Below are positions 1 through 6,935 of a stretch of DNA of 64,000 nt, piece by piece. Each line of letters starts with the position of its first letter. The stretch's first letter is position 1. The DNA lies in NCBI GenBank assembly GCA_963709665.1, contig CAVPWU010000008.1:1-64000 (forward strand), read 5' to 3'. Origin of the DNA: DASZIT01 sp963709665. Its GTDB lineage: Bacteria > Actinomycetota > Acidimicrobiia > Acidimicrobiales > RAAP-2. Both the position numbers and the translations under genes were made by a program. The notes under the pieces are model-generated. The model was not told the DNA's origin. It saw only the letters and a list, made by a program, of their open reading frames with translations, and ran no database searches.

Positions 1-7
1 CCACTGC

Positions 8-33
8 CGCATATTCGAATGGATGCGTATTCG
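8..33 (+). repeat. Left inverted terminal repeat
   Basis: It contains two direct half-sites, GCATATTCG at 9-17 and GCGTATTCG at 25-33, 16 bp apart. The pair recurs inverted at 3108-3132. Two spaced arms at each end is the layout of a recombinase binding site. Confidence 0.6.
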
Positions 34-78
34 TTGGCGGGTCCCGTTCTGTCGTGTGACCAGGCAGTTCGTCGGTGA

Positions 79-99
79 GGTGACGTCGAGGGTGACGTT
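79..99 (+). repeat. GGTGACGT motif pair
   Basis: GGTGACGTC at 79-87 and GGTGACGTT at 91-99 are 12 bp apart. The same 9-mer recurs on the same strand in the gene-free stretch at 3288, 3885, 3927, 3949 and 3994. It may be a binding site for a recombinase accessory protein. The function is unknown. Confidence 0.45.
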
Positions 100-144
100 G
101 GGTTCACCGGTCCTCACCTCGCTGACCAGGCATCCCTTGTCTCA

Positions 145-181
145 GTCGCAACTGATGATCGAATAGCGCGTCAGTTGCGAC
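145..181. promoter_or_regulatory. Perfect 11-bp inverted repeat upstream of the recombinase cassette
   Basis: GTCGCAACTGA at 145-155 is matched by TCAGTTGCGAC at 171-181, with a 15-nt spacer. It ends 16 nt before the start of the first recombinase gene. The likely role is an operator for the HTH protein encoded in the same operon, or a recombinase site. This is inference from position and symmetry. Confidence 0.5.
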
Positions 182-197
182 CACGAAGGGTGGCCTT

Positions 198-1310
198 GTG
201 CAAGGCAGGAACGTGGTCGGGGCGGCTCATCTGAGCCTGGTCGACGGTGTCGTGGAGCTGGATCCCGAGTCGGCGGTGTTCGAGGCGATGCTCGACGGTT
301 GGCGGGCCCAGCAACTGGCTCGGAGCCTGTCGTTCGCCACCATCGACGCCGGCGCCCGGGTGGTCCGTCGCTTCCAGGAGTCGGCGTCGTCGTTCCCCTG
401 GGCGTGGACACCCGCCGGGTTCGAGACGTGGTCGGCAGAGCTGCGGATGAAGCACCGGGCACCGTCCACCCTCCGGAGCTACCAGCTCAGCCTCCGGGGC
501 TTTCTGGCCTACGTCTGCGACCCCGTCTACGGCTGGGACGGGGAGTGCCTCACCCGCTTCGGGACCCACCCCGTCCAGATCTGTTCGGGGGCCAATTCGA
601 TGTCCCACGTGGTCGACGCCGAGGCCCGGCCCGGGCGACGGTCGATGACCCGGGCCGAGTGCCAGGACCTGTTCGACGCCGCCGACGCCCGGGCCGACCG
701 GATCCGGATGGGAGGCCGCAAGGGGTGGGTGCCGGCGTTCCGGGACGCCACCATGCTGAAGGTCGCCTACGGCTGGGGCCTGCGCCGCCGGGAGGTGGTG
801 ATGCTCGAGCGCCACGACTTCGGGGCCAACCCCCAGGCCCCCGAGTTCGGTGACTTCGGGGTCTGCCAGGTCCGCTTCGGCAAGGCGGCCAACGGGTCGG
901 GCCCCCGGCGTCGGGGGGTGCTCACGGTGATGGGCTGGACGGCCGAGGTGATGGACGAGTGGACGACGGACATCTGGCCCTCGGTCCGCCGGGAGGGGGC
1001 GGCGGGCCTGTGGCCCTCGGAGCGGGACGACCGGGTGAGCGAGGACCGGCTCAACTCGGCGTTCGCTTCGGCGGCGAAAGAGGCCGGGCTGGACACCGCC
1101 CTCAGCCCGCACTCCCTCCGCCACTCCTACGTCACCCACCTGATCGAGGACGGCTTCGACGTGCTCTTCGTCCAGCAGCAGGTGGGACACCGCCACGCCT
1201 CCACCACCGCCATCTACACCTCGGTCTCCTCCGACTACCGCACCCGGATGCTGCGGAGCGCCCTGGACGCCGTGGTGATGGGGCCATCCCGGAAGGTGGC
1301 CGGATCGTGA
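198..1310 (+). CDS. Tyrosine recombinase (phage integrase family)
   Basis: A 370-residue site-specific recombinase that cuts and rejoins DNA through a tyrosine nucleophile. An N-terminal SAM-like core-binding region (about residues 25-110) precedes the catalytic domain (about 145-350). The catalytic set looks complete: Arg196 in GLRRREV, probable Lys229, His305 and Arg308 in HSLRHS, His331 in VGHRH, and nucleophile Tyr340 in TTAIYTS. The stop codon overlaps the start of the next gene (GTGA), so the three-gene cassette is probably translated as one coupled unit. It lies just inside the left inverted repeat and downstream of an 11-bp inverted repeat. Family membership is secure. The target site and biological role are unknown. 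Confidence 0.88.
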   Translation: MQGRNVVGAAHLSLVDGVVELDPESAVFEAMLDGWRAQQLARSLSFATIDAGARVVRRFQESASSFPWAWTPAGFETWSAELRMKHRAPSTLRSYQLSLRGFLAYVCDPVYGWDGECLTRFGTHPVQICSGANSMSHVVDAEARPGRRSMTRAECQDLFDAADARADRIRMGGRKGWVPAFRDATMLKVAYGWGLRRREVVMLERHDFGANPQAPEFGDFGVCQVRFGKAANGSGPRRRGVLTVMGWTAEVMDEWTTDIWPSVRREGAAGLWPSERDDRVSEDRLNSAFASAAKEAGLDTALSPHSLRHSYVTHLIEDGFDVLFVQQQVGHRHASTTAIYTSVSSDYRTRMLRSALDAVVMGPSRKVAGS

Positions 1311-1636
1311 CCACCCGGTCGGTGACCTACAGCTGGCGGCTGCGGGAGGTGATGGCCGCCCACGGCGTCTGGAAGACCACCGATCTGCTCCCGCTGCTGG
1401 CCGACCGGGGCGTCCACCTCTCCACCGCCCAGGTCTACCGGATGGCCGCCCGGGTGCCCGAGCGCATCTCGCTCCCCACCCTGGCTGCCCTCTGTGACAT
1501 CTTCTCGTGCACGCCCGCCGACCTCATCGGGGTGGCGGCCGGGTTGCCGCCCCGGCCCGGCGAGGGCGATCCGCCCCCCATCGATCTGGCCGCCCGGCGG
1601 CGGCCCCGGCGGGCCCGGGTCGACCCGAACCGGTGA
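1307..1636 (+). CDS. XRE/Cro-type helix-turn-helix protein
   Basis: A small DNA-binding protein (109 residues from the GTG that overlaps the upstream stop). Residues 5-80 fit the Cro/CI HTH fold: an N-terminal helix (WRLREVMAAHG), a recognition segment (LSTAQVYRMAARV) and a final helix (LPTLAALCDIFSCTPADLI). The C-terminus is Pro/Arg-rich and probably disordered. It sits between two recombinase-type genes with 4-nt overlaps on both sides, so it is probably the cassette's repressor or accessory factor. The 11-bp inverted repeat at 145-181 is a candidate operator. The HTH assignment is clear; the role is inferred. Confidence 0.8.
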   Translation: MTTRSVTYSWRLREVMAAHGVWKTTDLLPLLADRGVHLSTAQVYRMAARVPERISLPTLAALCDIFSCTPADLIGVAAGLPPRPGEGDPPPIDLAARRRPRRARVDPNR

Positions 1637-3075
1637 CCGCCCCGGCCAAGCGGGTGGAGTGCGCCCGCTGCCACCGGGCGCAGCGGGCGTGTCAGACCTG
1701 GCCGGAGGGGCCGGTGTGTCGGACCTGTCTGCGCCACGCTGTCCAGCGGCGAGGACCGTGTGCGGGCTGTGGGGTCGACCGGCTCCTGCCCGGGCGGGAT
1801 GGGAAGGGAGCAGGTCTCTGCGTCGACTGCGCGGCGATTCCCCGCTCGTTCCTCTGCGCCACCTGTGGGGCCGAAGGCCAGCAGTGGTTCTCCGCCACCT
1901 GCCTGGCCTGCTCGCTGCAGCGCCGGCTGGCCGCCCTCCTCGACGACGGGACCGGCCAGGTCACCCCGGCGTTGGTGCCGCTGGTGGAGCTGATCACCTC
2001 CACCGGCCGACCCTGGGCACGGCTGATCTGGCTGAGCCGGGGAGGAACCGCCGACCGGCTCCGGACCTTGGCCAACGGCACGGTCACCCTCGACCATGCC
2101 GGCGTGGACTCGCTGCCGCCGGGCCGGGAGGTCGACTACCTCCGCCAGCTGCTGATGGGGGCGGGCGTCATCGACCGTCGGGACACCCAGCTCGGGAACT
2201 TCGAGCGGTGGAGCGTGCGCTTCCTGGAGGTGATCGGCGACCCCGAGCACCGGCGCCTGCTGCGCACCTACCTGGTCTGGCGGCACCACCGGGACCTGGT
2301 CGACCGGGCCCAAGACGGCCCCCTGGCCTACAGCTGGGTCGCCGGTTGTCGGAACCGGGCCAATGCCGGACTCCGTTGGCTGAGCTGGTTGGCCACCCAC
2401 GGCCGGACGGTTGCCACCGTCGCCCAATCCGACCTTGATGCCTGGTTCGCCACCGCCTCCAACCCCCGGTCCGCCGAGGACTTCATCCGCTGGGTGGGGC
2501 GGCTCAACCGGCGCCCGACGCTCAGCTTCCCGAAGCCCCCGGTCCGGTCCTTCACGCCGGGCCCGGAGTCCGACCGGCGGCGGCTGCTCGACGAGCTCCT
2601 GGGCGACGACAGCATCAACCTCCGCGGGCGACTGGCCGGGTGCCTGGTGCTGGGACTCGCCCAGTCGGTCAACCGGATCTGCGATCTCACCCTCGCCGAC
2701 ATCGAGGACCGCAACGGGGAGATCTTCCTGACCCTCGGTGCCAATCCGGTGCCGCTCCCGGCCCCGATGGCGGCGTTGCTGACCGAGCTGCTCGACTCCC
2801 GAACACCGACCGGAACAGCCGATTGGCTGTTCCCGGGCAACTTCCCGGACAGCCATCTGTCGGGTCGGGCCTTGTCTCATCAGCTGTCCGGGCTGGGAGT
2901 CACCCGAGCGGGTCGCCAGGCGGCTCTGGCCCGACTCATCGGCACGCTCCCCGCCCCTTTGATCTCCGGCTCACTCGGCTACCACCGCAACACCGTCGCC
3001 AACCGGGCCGCCGCCCTCGGCACCGACTGGGCCGCCTATGCCGCCGCCAAGGCTCGCCAGACAACCAACTTCTGA
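1633..3075 (+). CDS. Zinc-ribbon protein with degenerate tyrosine-recombinase-like domain
   Basis: 480 residues from a GTG that overlaps the HTH gene stop. The N-terminal 95 residues hold six CxxC pairs (Cys10/13, 29/32, 43/46, 63/66, 75/78, 90/93), suggesting about three zinc ribbons. Residues 185-300 resemble a core-binding domain, and 310-475 resemble a recombinase catalytic fold. The usual GLR motif is replaced by LAQSVNRICDL (Arg348 may be the first arginine), the HxxR motif is not seen, and the end is SLGYHRNTV then DWAAYAA. Proteins with such ends are, from memory, common in actinobacteria next to an integrase and an XRE protein. It may be an inactive partner, a directionality factor, or an unusual recombinase. 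It ends 32 nt before the right inverted repeat. Confidence 0.65.
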   Translation: MTAPAKRVECARCHRAQRACQTWPEGPVCRTCLRHAVQRRGPCAGCGVDRLLPGRDGKGAGLCVDCAAIPRSFLCATCGAEGQQWFSATCLACSLQRRLAALLDDGTGQVTPALVPLVELITSTGRPWARLIWLSRGGTADRLRTLANGTVTLDHAGVDSLPPGREVDYLRQLLMGAGVIDRRDTQLGNFERWSVRFLEVIGDPEHRRLLRTYLVWRHHRDLVDRAQDGPLAYSWVAGCRNRANAGLRWLSWLATHGRTVATVAQSDLDAWFATASNPRSAEDFIRWVGRLNRRPTLSFPKPPVRSFTPGPESDRRRLLDELLGDDSINLRGRLAGCLVLGLAQSVNRICDLTLADIEDRNGEIFLTLGANPVPLPAPMAALLTELLDSRTPTGTADWLFPGNFPDSHLSGRALSHQLSGLGVTRAGRQAALARLIGTLPAPLISGSLGYHRNTVANRAAALGTDWAAYAAAKARQTTNF

Positions 3076-3107
3076 TGGCCGAACCCCACCGCCAGTGGTC
3101 AGGCTCT

Positions 3108-3132
3108 CGAATACAAGCCAATCGAATATGCG
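3108..3132 (-). repeat. Right inverted terminal repeat
   Basis: Read on the minus strand it gives CGCATATTCGA, a 7-nt gap, then GTATTCG. This is the same order and orientation relative to the genes as the left repeat at 8-33, where the gap is 8 nt. It follows the stop of the third cassette gene by 32 nt. Confidence 0.6.
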
Positions 3133-3372
3133 TCTCCCCCACTAGGTCCCGCCACGTCCGGTTGCGTCCCAGCACGCCGGGGTCTGCGAGCGGCAACGGC
3201 GAGCCTTGGACGGCGGCTCCGAGCGTGGGCTTTGTCGGAGCCACCTCGCATCCAACCCTTGTGTCAGGCGGGCCCCCCACCAGCGAGGGTGACGTTGGCA
3301 TTGCCGAATGCAACTGTGTGGACATGATGACCAGCTTCCGCAGCACAGATCGACGGCACTGGGAATCGGCGG

Positions 3373-3395
3373 CCACGGCGGGCTCGATGCCCGCC
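3373..3395 (+). repeat. Hairpin A resembling a tRNA T-arm
   Basis: GGCGGGC (3377-3383) pairs with GCCCGCC (3389-3395) around the loop TCGAT. The same CCACGGCGGG-YTCGAY-GCCCGCC pattern recurs at 3581-3603. No acceptor or anticodon stem can be built around it, so it is not called as a tRNA. Confidence 0.45.
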
Positions 3396-3403
3396 TGGGC
3401 GCC

Positions 3404-3422
3404 GCTCAGCCGCCGGCTGAGC
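3404..3422. repeat. 19-bp palindrome
   Basis: GCTCAGCCG and CGGCTGAGC are perfect 9-bp arms around a single C. It lies 9 nt after hairpin A. It may be a dimer-binding site; there is no direct evidence of function. Confidence 0.4.
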
Positions 3423-3577
3423 CGCTCTCGCTCCCAGGGCAATGCCGAGGTGCGGGAGCGCCGCCCGGGGTCGATGAGCGGGCACAGAGGGCAACGAGCC
3501 GGGGACGGGATCGATGATGCACAGGTGTGGAAAGTTCGTACGGCTCCGGTTCCGCCGACCTGAGTCCTCGCCCCCGG

Positions 3578-3610
3578 CGACCACGGCGGGTTCGACGCCC
3601 GCCATGGTCG
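3578..3610 (+). repeat. Hairpin B with a T-loop sequence
   Basis: A 13-bp stem with one mismatch (CGACCACGGCGGG against CCCGCCATGGTCG) closes the 7-nt loop TTCGACG. That loop fits the tRNA T-loop consensus TTCRANN. It is related to hairpin A, with loop and stem-closing differences. The long continuous stem argues against a normal tRNA. Confidence 0.45.
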
Positions 3611-3884
3611 ATCCATGCTCACAAGTGCATCGACGGAGGTCCCCTCACGCCGAGGGGTTCCTGGTGCCGGTGGCCGCCCATACCTCGAGGTTCCGGAAGG
3701 CCTGGGCGATTTGGGGAAGGTGGCCAGAAGAGGTCGCTCAACCCGCTTTGGAGCGGCACCAACGGCGGCCCATGGCGGTCTACTTCTCACGCCCCGAGCT
3801 GCGGCCTCCCGTTCGGTCGGGCAGCCGGACAACCTCGAAGGCCTGATCCTCTCGCTGAGCTTGGTTCGGCGCGCCAGGCACGAA

Positions 3885-4002
3885 GGTGACGTTGCTCCTC
3901 ATCCGGCGGCCACCTTCCATGCTCGGGGTGACGTCCTAGCGGTGCCGGGGTGACGTTCGACGAACCGCCCCGGAGGCCGAGGACGACGTTCCGGGTGACG
4001 TC
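3885..4002 (+). repeat. Cluster of four GGTGACGT motifs upstream of the excisionase gene
   Basis: GGTGACGTT at 3885 and 3949 and GGTGACGTC at 3927 and 3994 all lie on the plus strand. Start-to-start spacings are 42, 22 and 45 bp, roughly whole helical turns. They end 46 nt before the excisionase gene. Candidate binding sites for the excisionase, the integrase arm-binding domain or a repressor (inference). Confidence 0.45.
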
Positions 4003-4047
4003 CATCCGGACGATGGACGAAACCTCACTCAACGAACGGAGACAGAA

Positions 4048-4359
4048 ATGAACAGCACTAACCGCACGCAGCCCATCTCGTTTCGTAGGGCGACGATCCT
4101 CCCCTCCATCGTCACCCGGTCCGATGGCGGACCGCCGCCCGAGGCTGCGCCTGGGCCGACTGCCGAGGAGGGGAACGACCCCGCCACCGAGGGCCGCTTG
4201 GTTCTCACCGTCGATGAGGCGGCCTACCTCCTCAGCATCTCCCGAGGACTGGCCTACGAGCTGGTGGCCAGGGGGGAGCTTCCGGCCATCCGCCTCGGGA
4301 GGCGCATCGTGATTCCAAGGGTGGCCATGGAGGAACTCCTGGGTACCCCGATCCGCTGA
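4048..4359 (+). CDS. Excisionase-like helix-turn-helix protein
   Basis: A 103-residue protein whose residues 52-99 form the MerR-like winged-helix module of excisionases (HTH_17): LTVDEAAYLLSISRGLAYEL, then GELPAIRLGRRIVIPRVAMEELL. Such proteins bend att-site DNA and bias integrases toward excision. The first 50 residues are low-complexity and probably flexible. The start is supported by GGAG 6 nt upstream of the ATG. It converges with the integrase gene 23 nt downstream and follows a cluster of repeated GGTGACGT motifs that could be its sites. The fold is clear; excisionase rather than general regulator is inferred from the neighbour. Confidence 0.8.
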   Translation: MNSTNRTQPISFRRATILPSIVTRSDGGPPPEAAPGPTAEEGNDPATEGRLVLTVDEAAYLLSISRGLAYELVARGELPAIRLGRRIVIPRVAMEELLGTPIR

Positions 4360-4382
4360 CAACCGGGACGGAGACGGTCGGA

Positions 4383-5552
4383 CTACGTCGCCGGCCCGGC
4401 CGGTTCGATGACGGCAAGGATGGGAGCGTCCTTCGGCTCGCCTTCGTCCAGGATCTGGCCGAGCATGGCAGCCACCGGACCATCGGCGGACTCGACAGCG
4501 TGGGCGTACACCCGGAGCGTCATGGCCGGATTGGCATGGCCCAGGCGGTTGGCCACGGTCCGGATGTCGTGTCCCCGGGAGATCGACATGGTGGCGGACC
4601 AGTGCCGCAGATCGTGGAGGCGCCACCGGCCGTCCACGCCGGCCCGGTCCCGGGCCCGTCGCCACCAGGCCCCGATCCGCTCCGGGTTCACCGGCCGCTC
4701 CCCCACCGTCAGGATCCAGGGGCCGAGACCTCGCTGAAGCCGCTTCAATCGCTGCAAGGCCTTGGTCGTGGTGGCGTCCAAGGTGACCGTCCTGCGGTTC
4801 GCCGTCTTGGTGGGATCGTCCCGGAGGGTGGGGGTGGCCGGCTGGTTGGGCGTCCCGTGTCGGATGATGGCCACGCTCGAGTCGATGGACAGCCGATCGC
4901 CATCGAGGTCCGCCCACCGCAGCGCCGCCAGCTCGGACCGACGGGCGCCGGTGATAGCGGCCAGCCGCAGGGCGATCGGTGCCGCCGGCTCGATCTTGAG
5001 CAAGTCGACCAACTCATCGGCGGCCACCAGGACCCTCCGGACCTCCGCCTCGCTGAGCGCTCCCCTGGGCACCTGCTTCCGTTTGCCCAGCTGGGCCACC
5101 GCCACCACGTTGGTGGTCACCCAGCCCCACCGGACCGCCTGGGTCACTGCCGCCCGCAACACCTGGTGCTGGTTCCGGATGGAACCATCGCCCGCACCGT
5201 TCCGGGCCAGACGGGCATGCCACCGGTCGACGTCCACCGCCGAGAGCCGGGCCAGACGCACCTTGGCGATGGGATCGGACTTCACCTGGGCCACCCGGCT
5301 CTTATGGTTGTCGACGGTCGACGGCGACCAGGAGGGTGTGTGCTGGTCCATCCAGAGGTCGAGCACCTCCGAGACGGTGACCTTGCCGGCCTCACTCCCC
5401 CGGCGGAGGGTGAGTTCGGCGGCCACCCGCTCCGCCTCGCGCTTCCCGCCCCGGACGGTCCGGCTCAGTTGGGTGGGTCGGCCCCCGCCGTCACGACCGG
5501 TGAACGCCCGCACTTCCCACACTCCCGGCGACCGCTGTCGGATGGTGGCCAT
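4383..5552 (-). CDS. Phage-type tyrosine integrase
   Basis: A 389-residue integrase with an arm-binding N-terminus (about 1-55), a core-binding SAM-like domain (about 58-145) and a catalytic domain (about 165-365). Catalytic residues are visible: Arg204 in TGARRSE, likely Lys249, His313 and Arg316 in HDLRHWS, His339 in LGHANP and Tyr349 in LRVYAH. It is convergent with the excisionase gene and ends in a region abutting the 3' end of the acyl-CoA dehydrogenase gene. Two tandem 11-bp repeats lie 16 nt upstream of its start codon. The integrase-excisionase pair looks intact, but no matching second att site was found. Confidence 0.88.
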   Translation of the reverse strand: MATIRQRSPGVWEVRAFTGRDGGGRPTQLSRTVRGGKREAERVAAELTLRRGSEAGKVTVSEVLDLWMDQHTPSWSPSTVDNHKSRVAQVKSDPIAKVRLARLSAVDVDRWHARLARNGAGDGSIRNQHQVLRAAVTQAVRWGWVTTNVVAVAQLGKRKQVPRGALSEAEVRRVLVAADELVDLLKIEPAAPIALRLAAITGARRSELAALRWADLDGDRLSIDSSVAIIRHGTPNQPATPTLRDDPTKTANRRTVTLDATTTKALQRLKRLQRGLGPWILTVGERPVNPERIGAWWRRARDRAGVDGRWRLHDLRHWSATMSISRGHDIRTVANRLGHANPAMTLRVYAHAVESADGPVAAMLGQILDEGEPKDAPILAVIEPAGPAT

Positions 5553-5568
5553 GGGCCCAGCCTACCCG

Positions 5569-5590
5569 AGTAGGGATAAAGTAGGGATAA
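5569..5590. repeat. Tandem 11-bp repeat beside the integrase gene
   Basis: AGTAGGGATAA occurs twice back to back (5569-5579 and 5580-5590), 17 bp upstream of the integrase start. The nearby end of the acyl-CoA dehydrogenase gene contains CTATCCC (5638-5644), a partial inverted match. It may be an integrase arm site or part of attachment DNA (inference). Confidence 0.5.
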
Positions 5591-5637
5591 GGCGCCAATT
5601 TCGACACCGAGTCGCAGACCCTGGTTGGGCAGAAACC

Positions 5638-6789
5638 CTATCCCAACAGCTTGTTTGCGATAACCACCCGCTGGATCTGGTTGGTGCCCTCATAGATCTG
5701 GGTGATCTTGGCATCACGCATGAAGCGCTCCACCGGAAAGTCCTTGGTGAAGCCGTACCCCCCGAGCAGCTGCACGGCGTCGGTGGTGATCGACATTGCC
5801 GAGTCGGAGGCGAAGCACTTGGCCATCGCCCCGATCTTCGACAACTCCCCCTCGGGGTCGCCGTTGTCGATCAGCGAGCAGGCCCGGTAGACCAGGGTCC
5901 GGGCCGCCTCGTTCCTCATGGCCATGTCCGCCACCATGAACCGCAGCCCCTGCAGCTCGGCGATCGGCCTCCCGAACGCCGTGCGCTCCCCCATGTAGTT
6001 GGCGGCGAAGTCGATGGCACCCTGGGCGATCCCCACCGCCTGGGCCCCGATGGTCGGGCGGCTGCGGTCGAGGGTGTGCATGGCGATGGCGAACCCCTTG
6101 CCCTCCTCGCCGATCAGGTTGGCGGCCGGCACCCGGACCTCGTCGAACACCACCTCCCCGGTCGGGCTCCCCCGTACCCCCAGCTTGTCCTCGAGCTTGG
6201 CCACCCGTACCCCCCACTCGGCCTCCACCGCGAAGCAGCTGATCCCTCGGTGGCCGGCCGACGGGTCGGTGACCGCGAACACCACGTAGACGTCGGAGAT
6301 CCCGGCGTTGGTGATCCAGTACTTGGTACCGGAGATCACCCATTCGTCACCGTCCCGCACCGCCCGGGTCCGCATCGACGCTACGTCACTGCCGGCATCG
6401 GCCTCCGACAGGCAGTAGCTGCCCTGCCACTCCCCCGAGGCCACCCGGGGGAGGTACTTGGCCTTCACCTCGTCGGACGCCCAGTTCATCACCGGCAGCA
6501 TGGCCAACTTGCCGATCAGCATGCACAGCGACGTGGAGGCGCACACCCGGGCCAACTCCTCGGCCATGATCGCCTGGGTGACCATGTCGGCGCCCGCCCC
6601 GCCGTAGGCCGCCGGGAGCCCCAGGCCCGGGAGCTCCATCTCGACACAGGCGTCGAACGATGCCTGTGGAAAAGTGGCCTCCCGATCGACGGCGGCGGCG
6701 TGGGGGGCGATCCGTGCCTCGGCGAACTGCCGGAGGGTGTCCCGGAACTGCCGGTGGGTGTCGTTCAGGGCAAACAGGGACTCTTCCAT
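5638..6789 (-). CDS. Acyl-CoA dehydrogenase
   Basis: A 383-residue flavoenzyme that introduces a trans-2 double bond into acyl-CoA and passes electrons to electron-transfer flavoprotein, which is encoded at the other end of this window (etfB-etfA). The family N-terminal, middle and C-terminal domains are full length. Seen are the substrate/FAD motif CLSEADAGSDVASM, KYWITNAG, and near the C-terminus the IYEGTNQIQR motif holding the expected catalytic glutamate. It is closest in style to short-chain or butyryl-type enzymes, but substrate cannot be read from sequence. It is monocistronic and its 3' end borders the integrase island. Confidence 0.92.
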   Translation of the reverse strand: MEESLFALNDTHRQFRDTLRQFAEARIAPHAAAVDREATFPQASFDACVEMELPGLGLPAAYGGAGADMVTQAIMAEELARVCASTSLCMLIGKLAMLPVMNWASDEVKAKYLPRVASGEWQGSYCLSEADAGSDVASMRTRAVRDGDEWVISGTKYWITNAGISDVYVVFAVTDPSAGHRGISCFAVEAEWGVRVAKLEDKLGVRGSPTGEVVFDEVRVPAANLIGEEGKGFAIAMHTLDRSRPTIGAQAVGIAQGAIDFAANYMGERTAFGRPIAELQGLRFMVADMAMRNEAARTLVYRACSLIDNGDPEGELSKIGAMAKCFASDSAMSITTDAVQLLGGYGFTKDFPVERFMRDAKITQIYEGTNQIQRVVIANKLLG

Positions 6790-6935
6790 CGCCCCAAGTT
6801 ATCCACTGGGGGCACCCGGACCGTCCGTGGGAGCAGCTGAACGAAACACCCCCAAAAACAATTAATTCCCCTCCGACCCCCAACATGTGTAAATTCAGTT
6901 CATTGATTGACACATAGAGCGGTGGAGGCAGTCCA

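Larger units (their letters stand above)
8..3132 (+). mobile_element. Putative three-gene tyrosine-recombinase element with inverted terminal repeats
   Basis: Three same-strand genes joined by 4-nt overlaps lie between imperfect inverted repeats. The left end reads CGCATATTCGA at 8-18 and GTATTCG at 27-33. The right end carries their complements, TCGAATATGCG at 3122-3132 and CGAATAC at 3108-3114. The gaps are 8 nt on the left and 7 nt on the right. The ends face inward and enclose exactly the three genes. No flanking target duplication is visible, as expected for a tyrosine recombinase. The left end is at the window edge, so a longer outer boundary cannot be excluded. That this is a mobile unit is an inference from gene content plus repeats. 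Confidence 0.6.
3133..4047. other. Gene-free, hairpin-rich stretch between recombinase cassette and excisionase
   Basis: No open frame here has convincing family features or codon use. It holds two T-arm-like hairpins (3373-3395 and 3578-3610), a 19-bp palindrome (3404-3422), the 7-bp inverted pair CGCTCCC/GGGAGCG around 3429-3460, and five GGTGACGT motifs that cluster at 3885-4002. It could be an attachment region, a structured RNA or the decayed remains of another element. None of these is established. Confidence 0.5.

Noticed and set aside
198..3075. RIT element (three tyrosine recombinases in trio)
   Set aside because: The middle gene encodes a 109-residue HTH protein, not a recombinase, and the third lacks clear catalytic motifs.
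3361..3610. Possible tRNA genes at the T-arm-like hairpins
   Set aside because: No acceptor, D or anticodon stems can be formed in register, and hairpin B's stem is too long.
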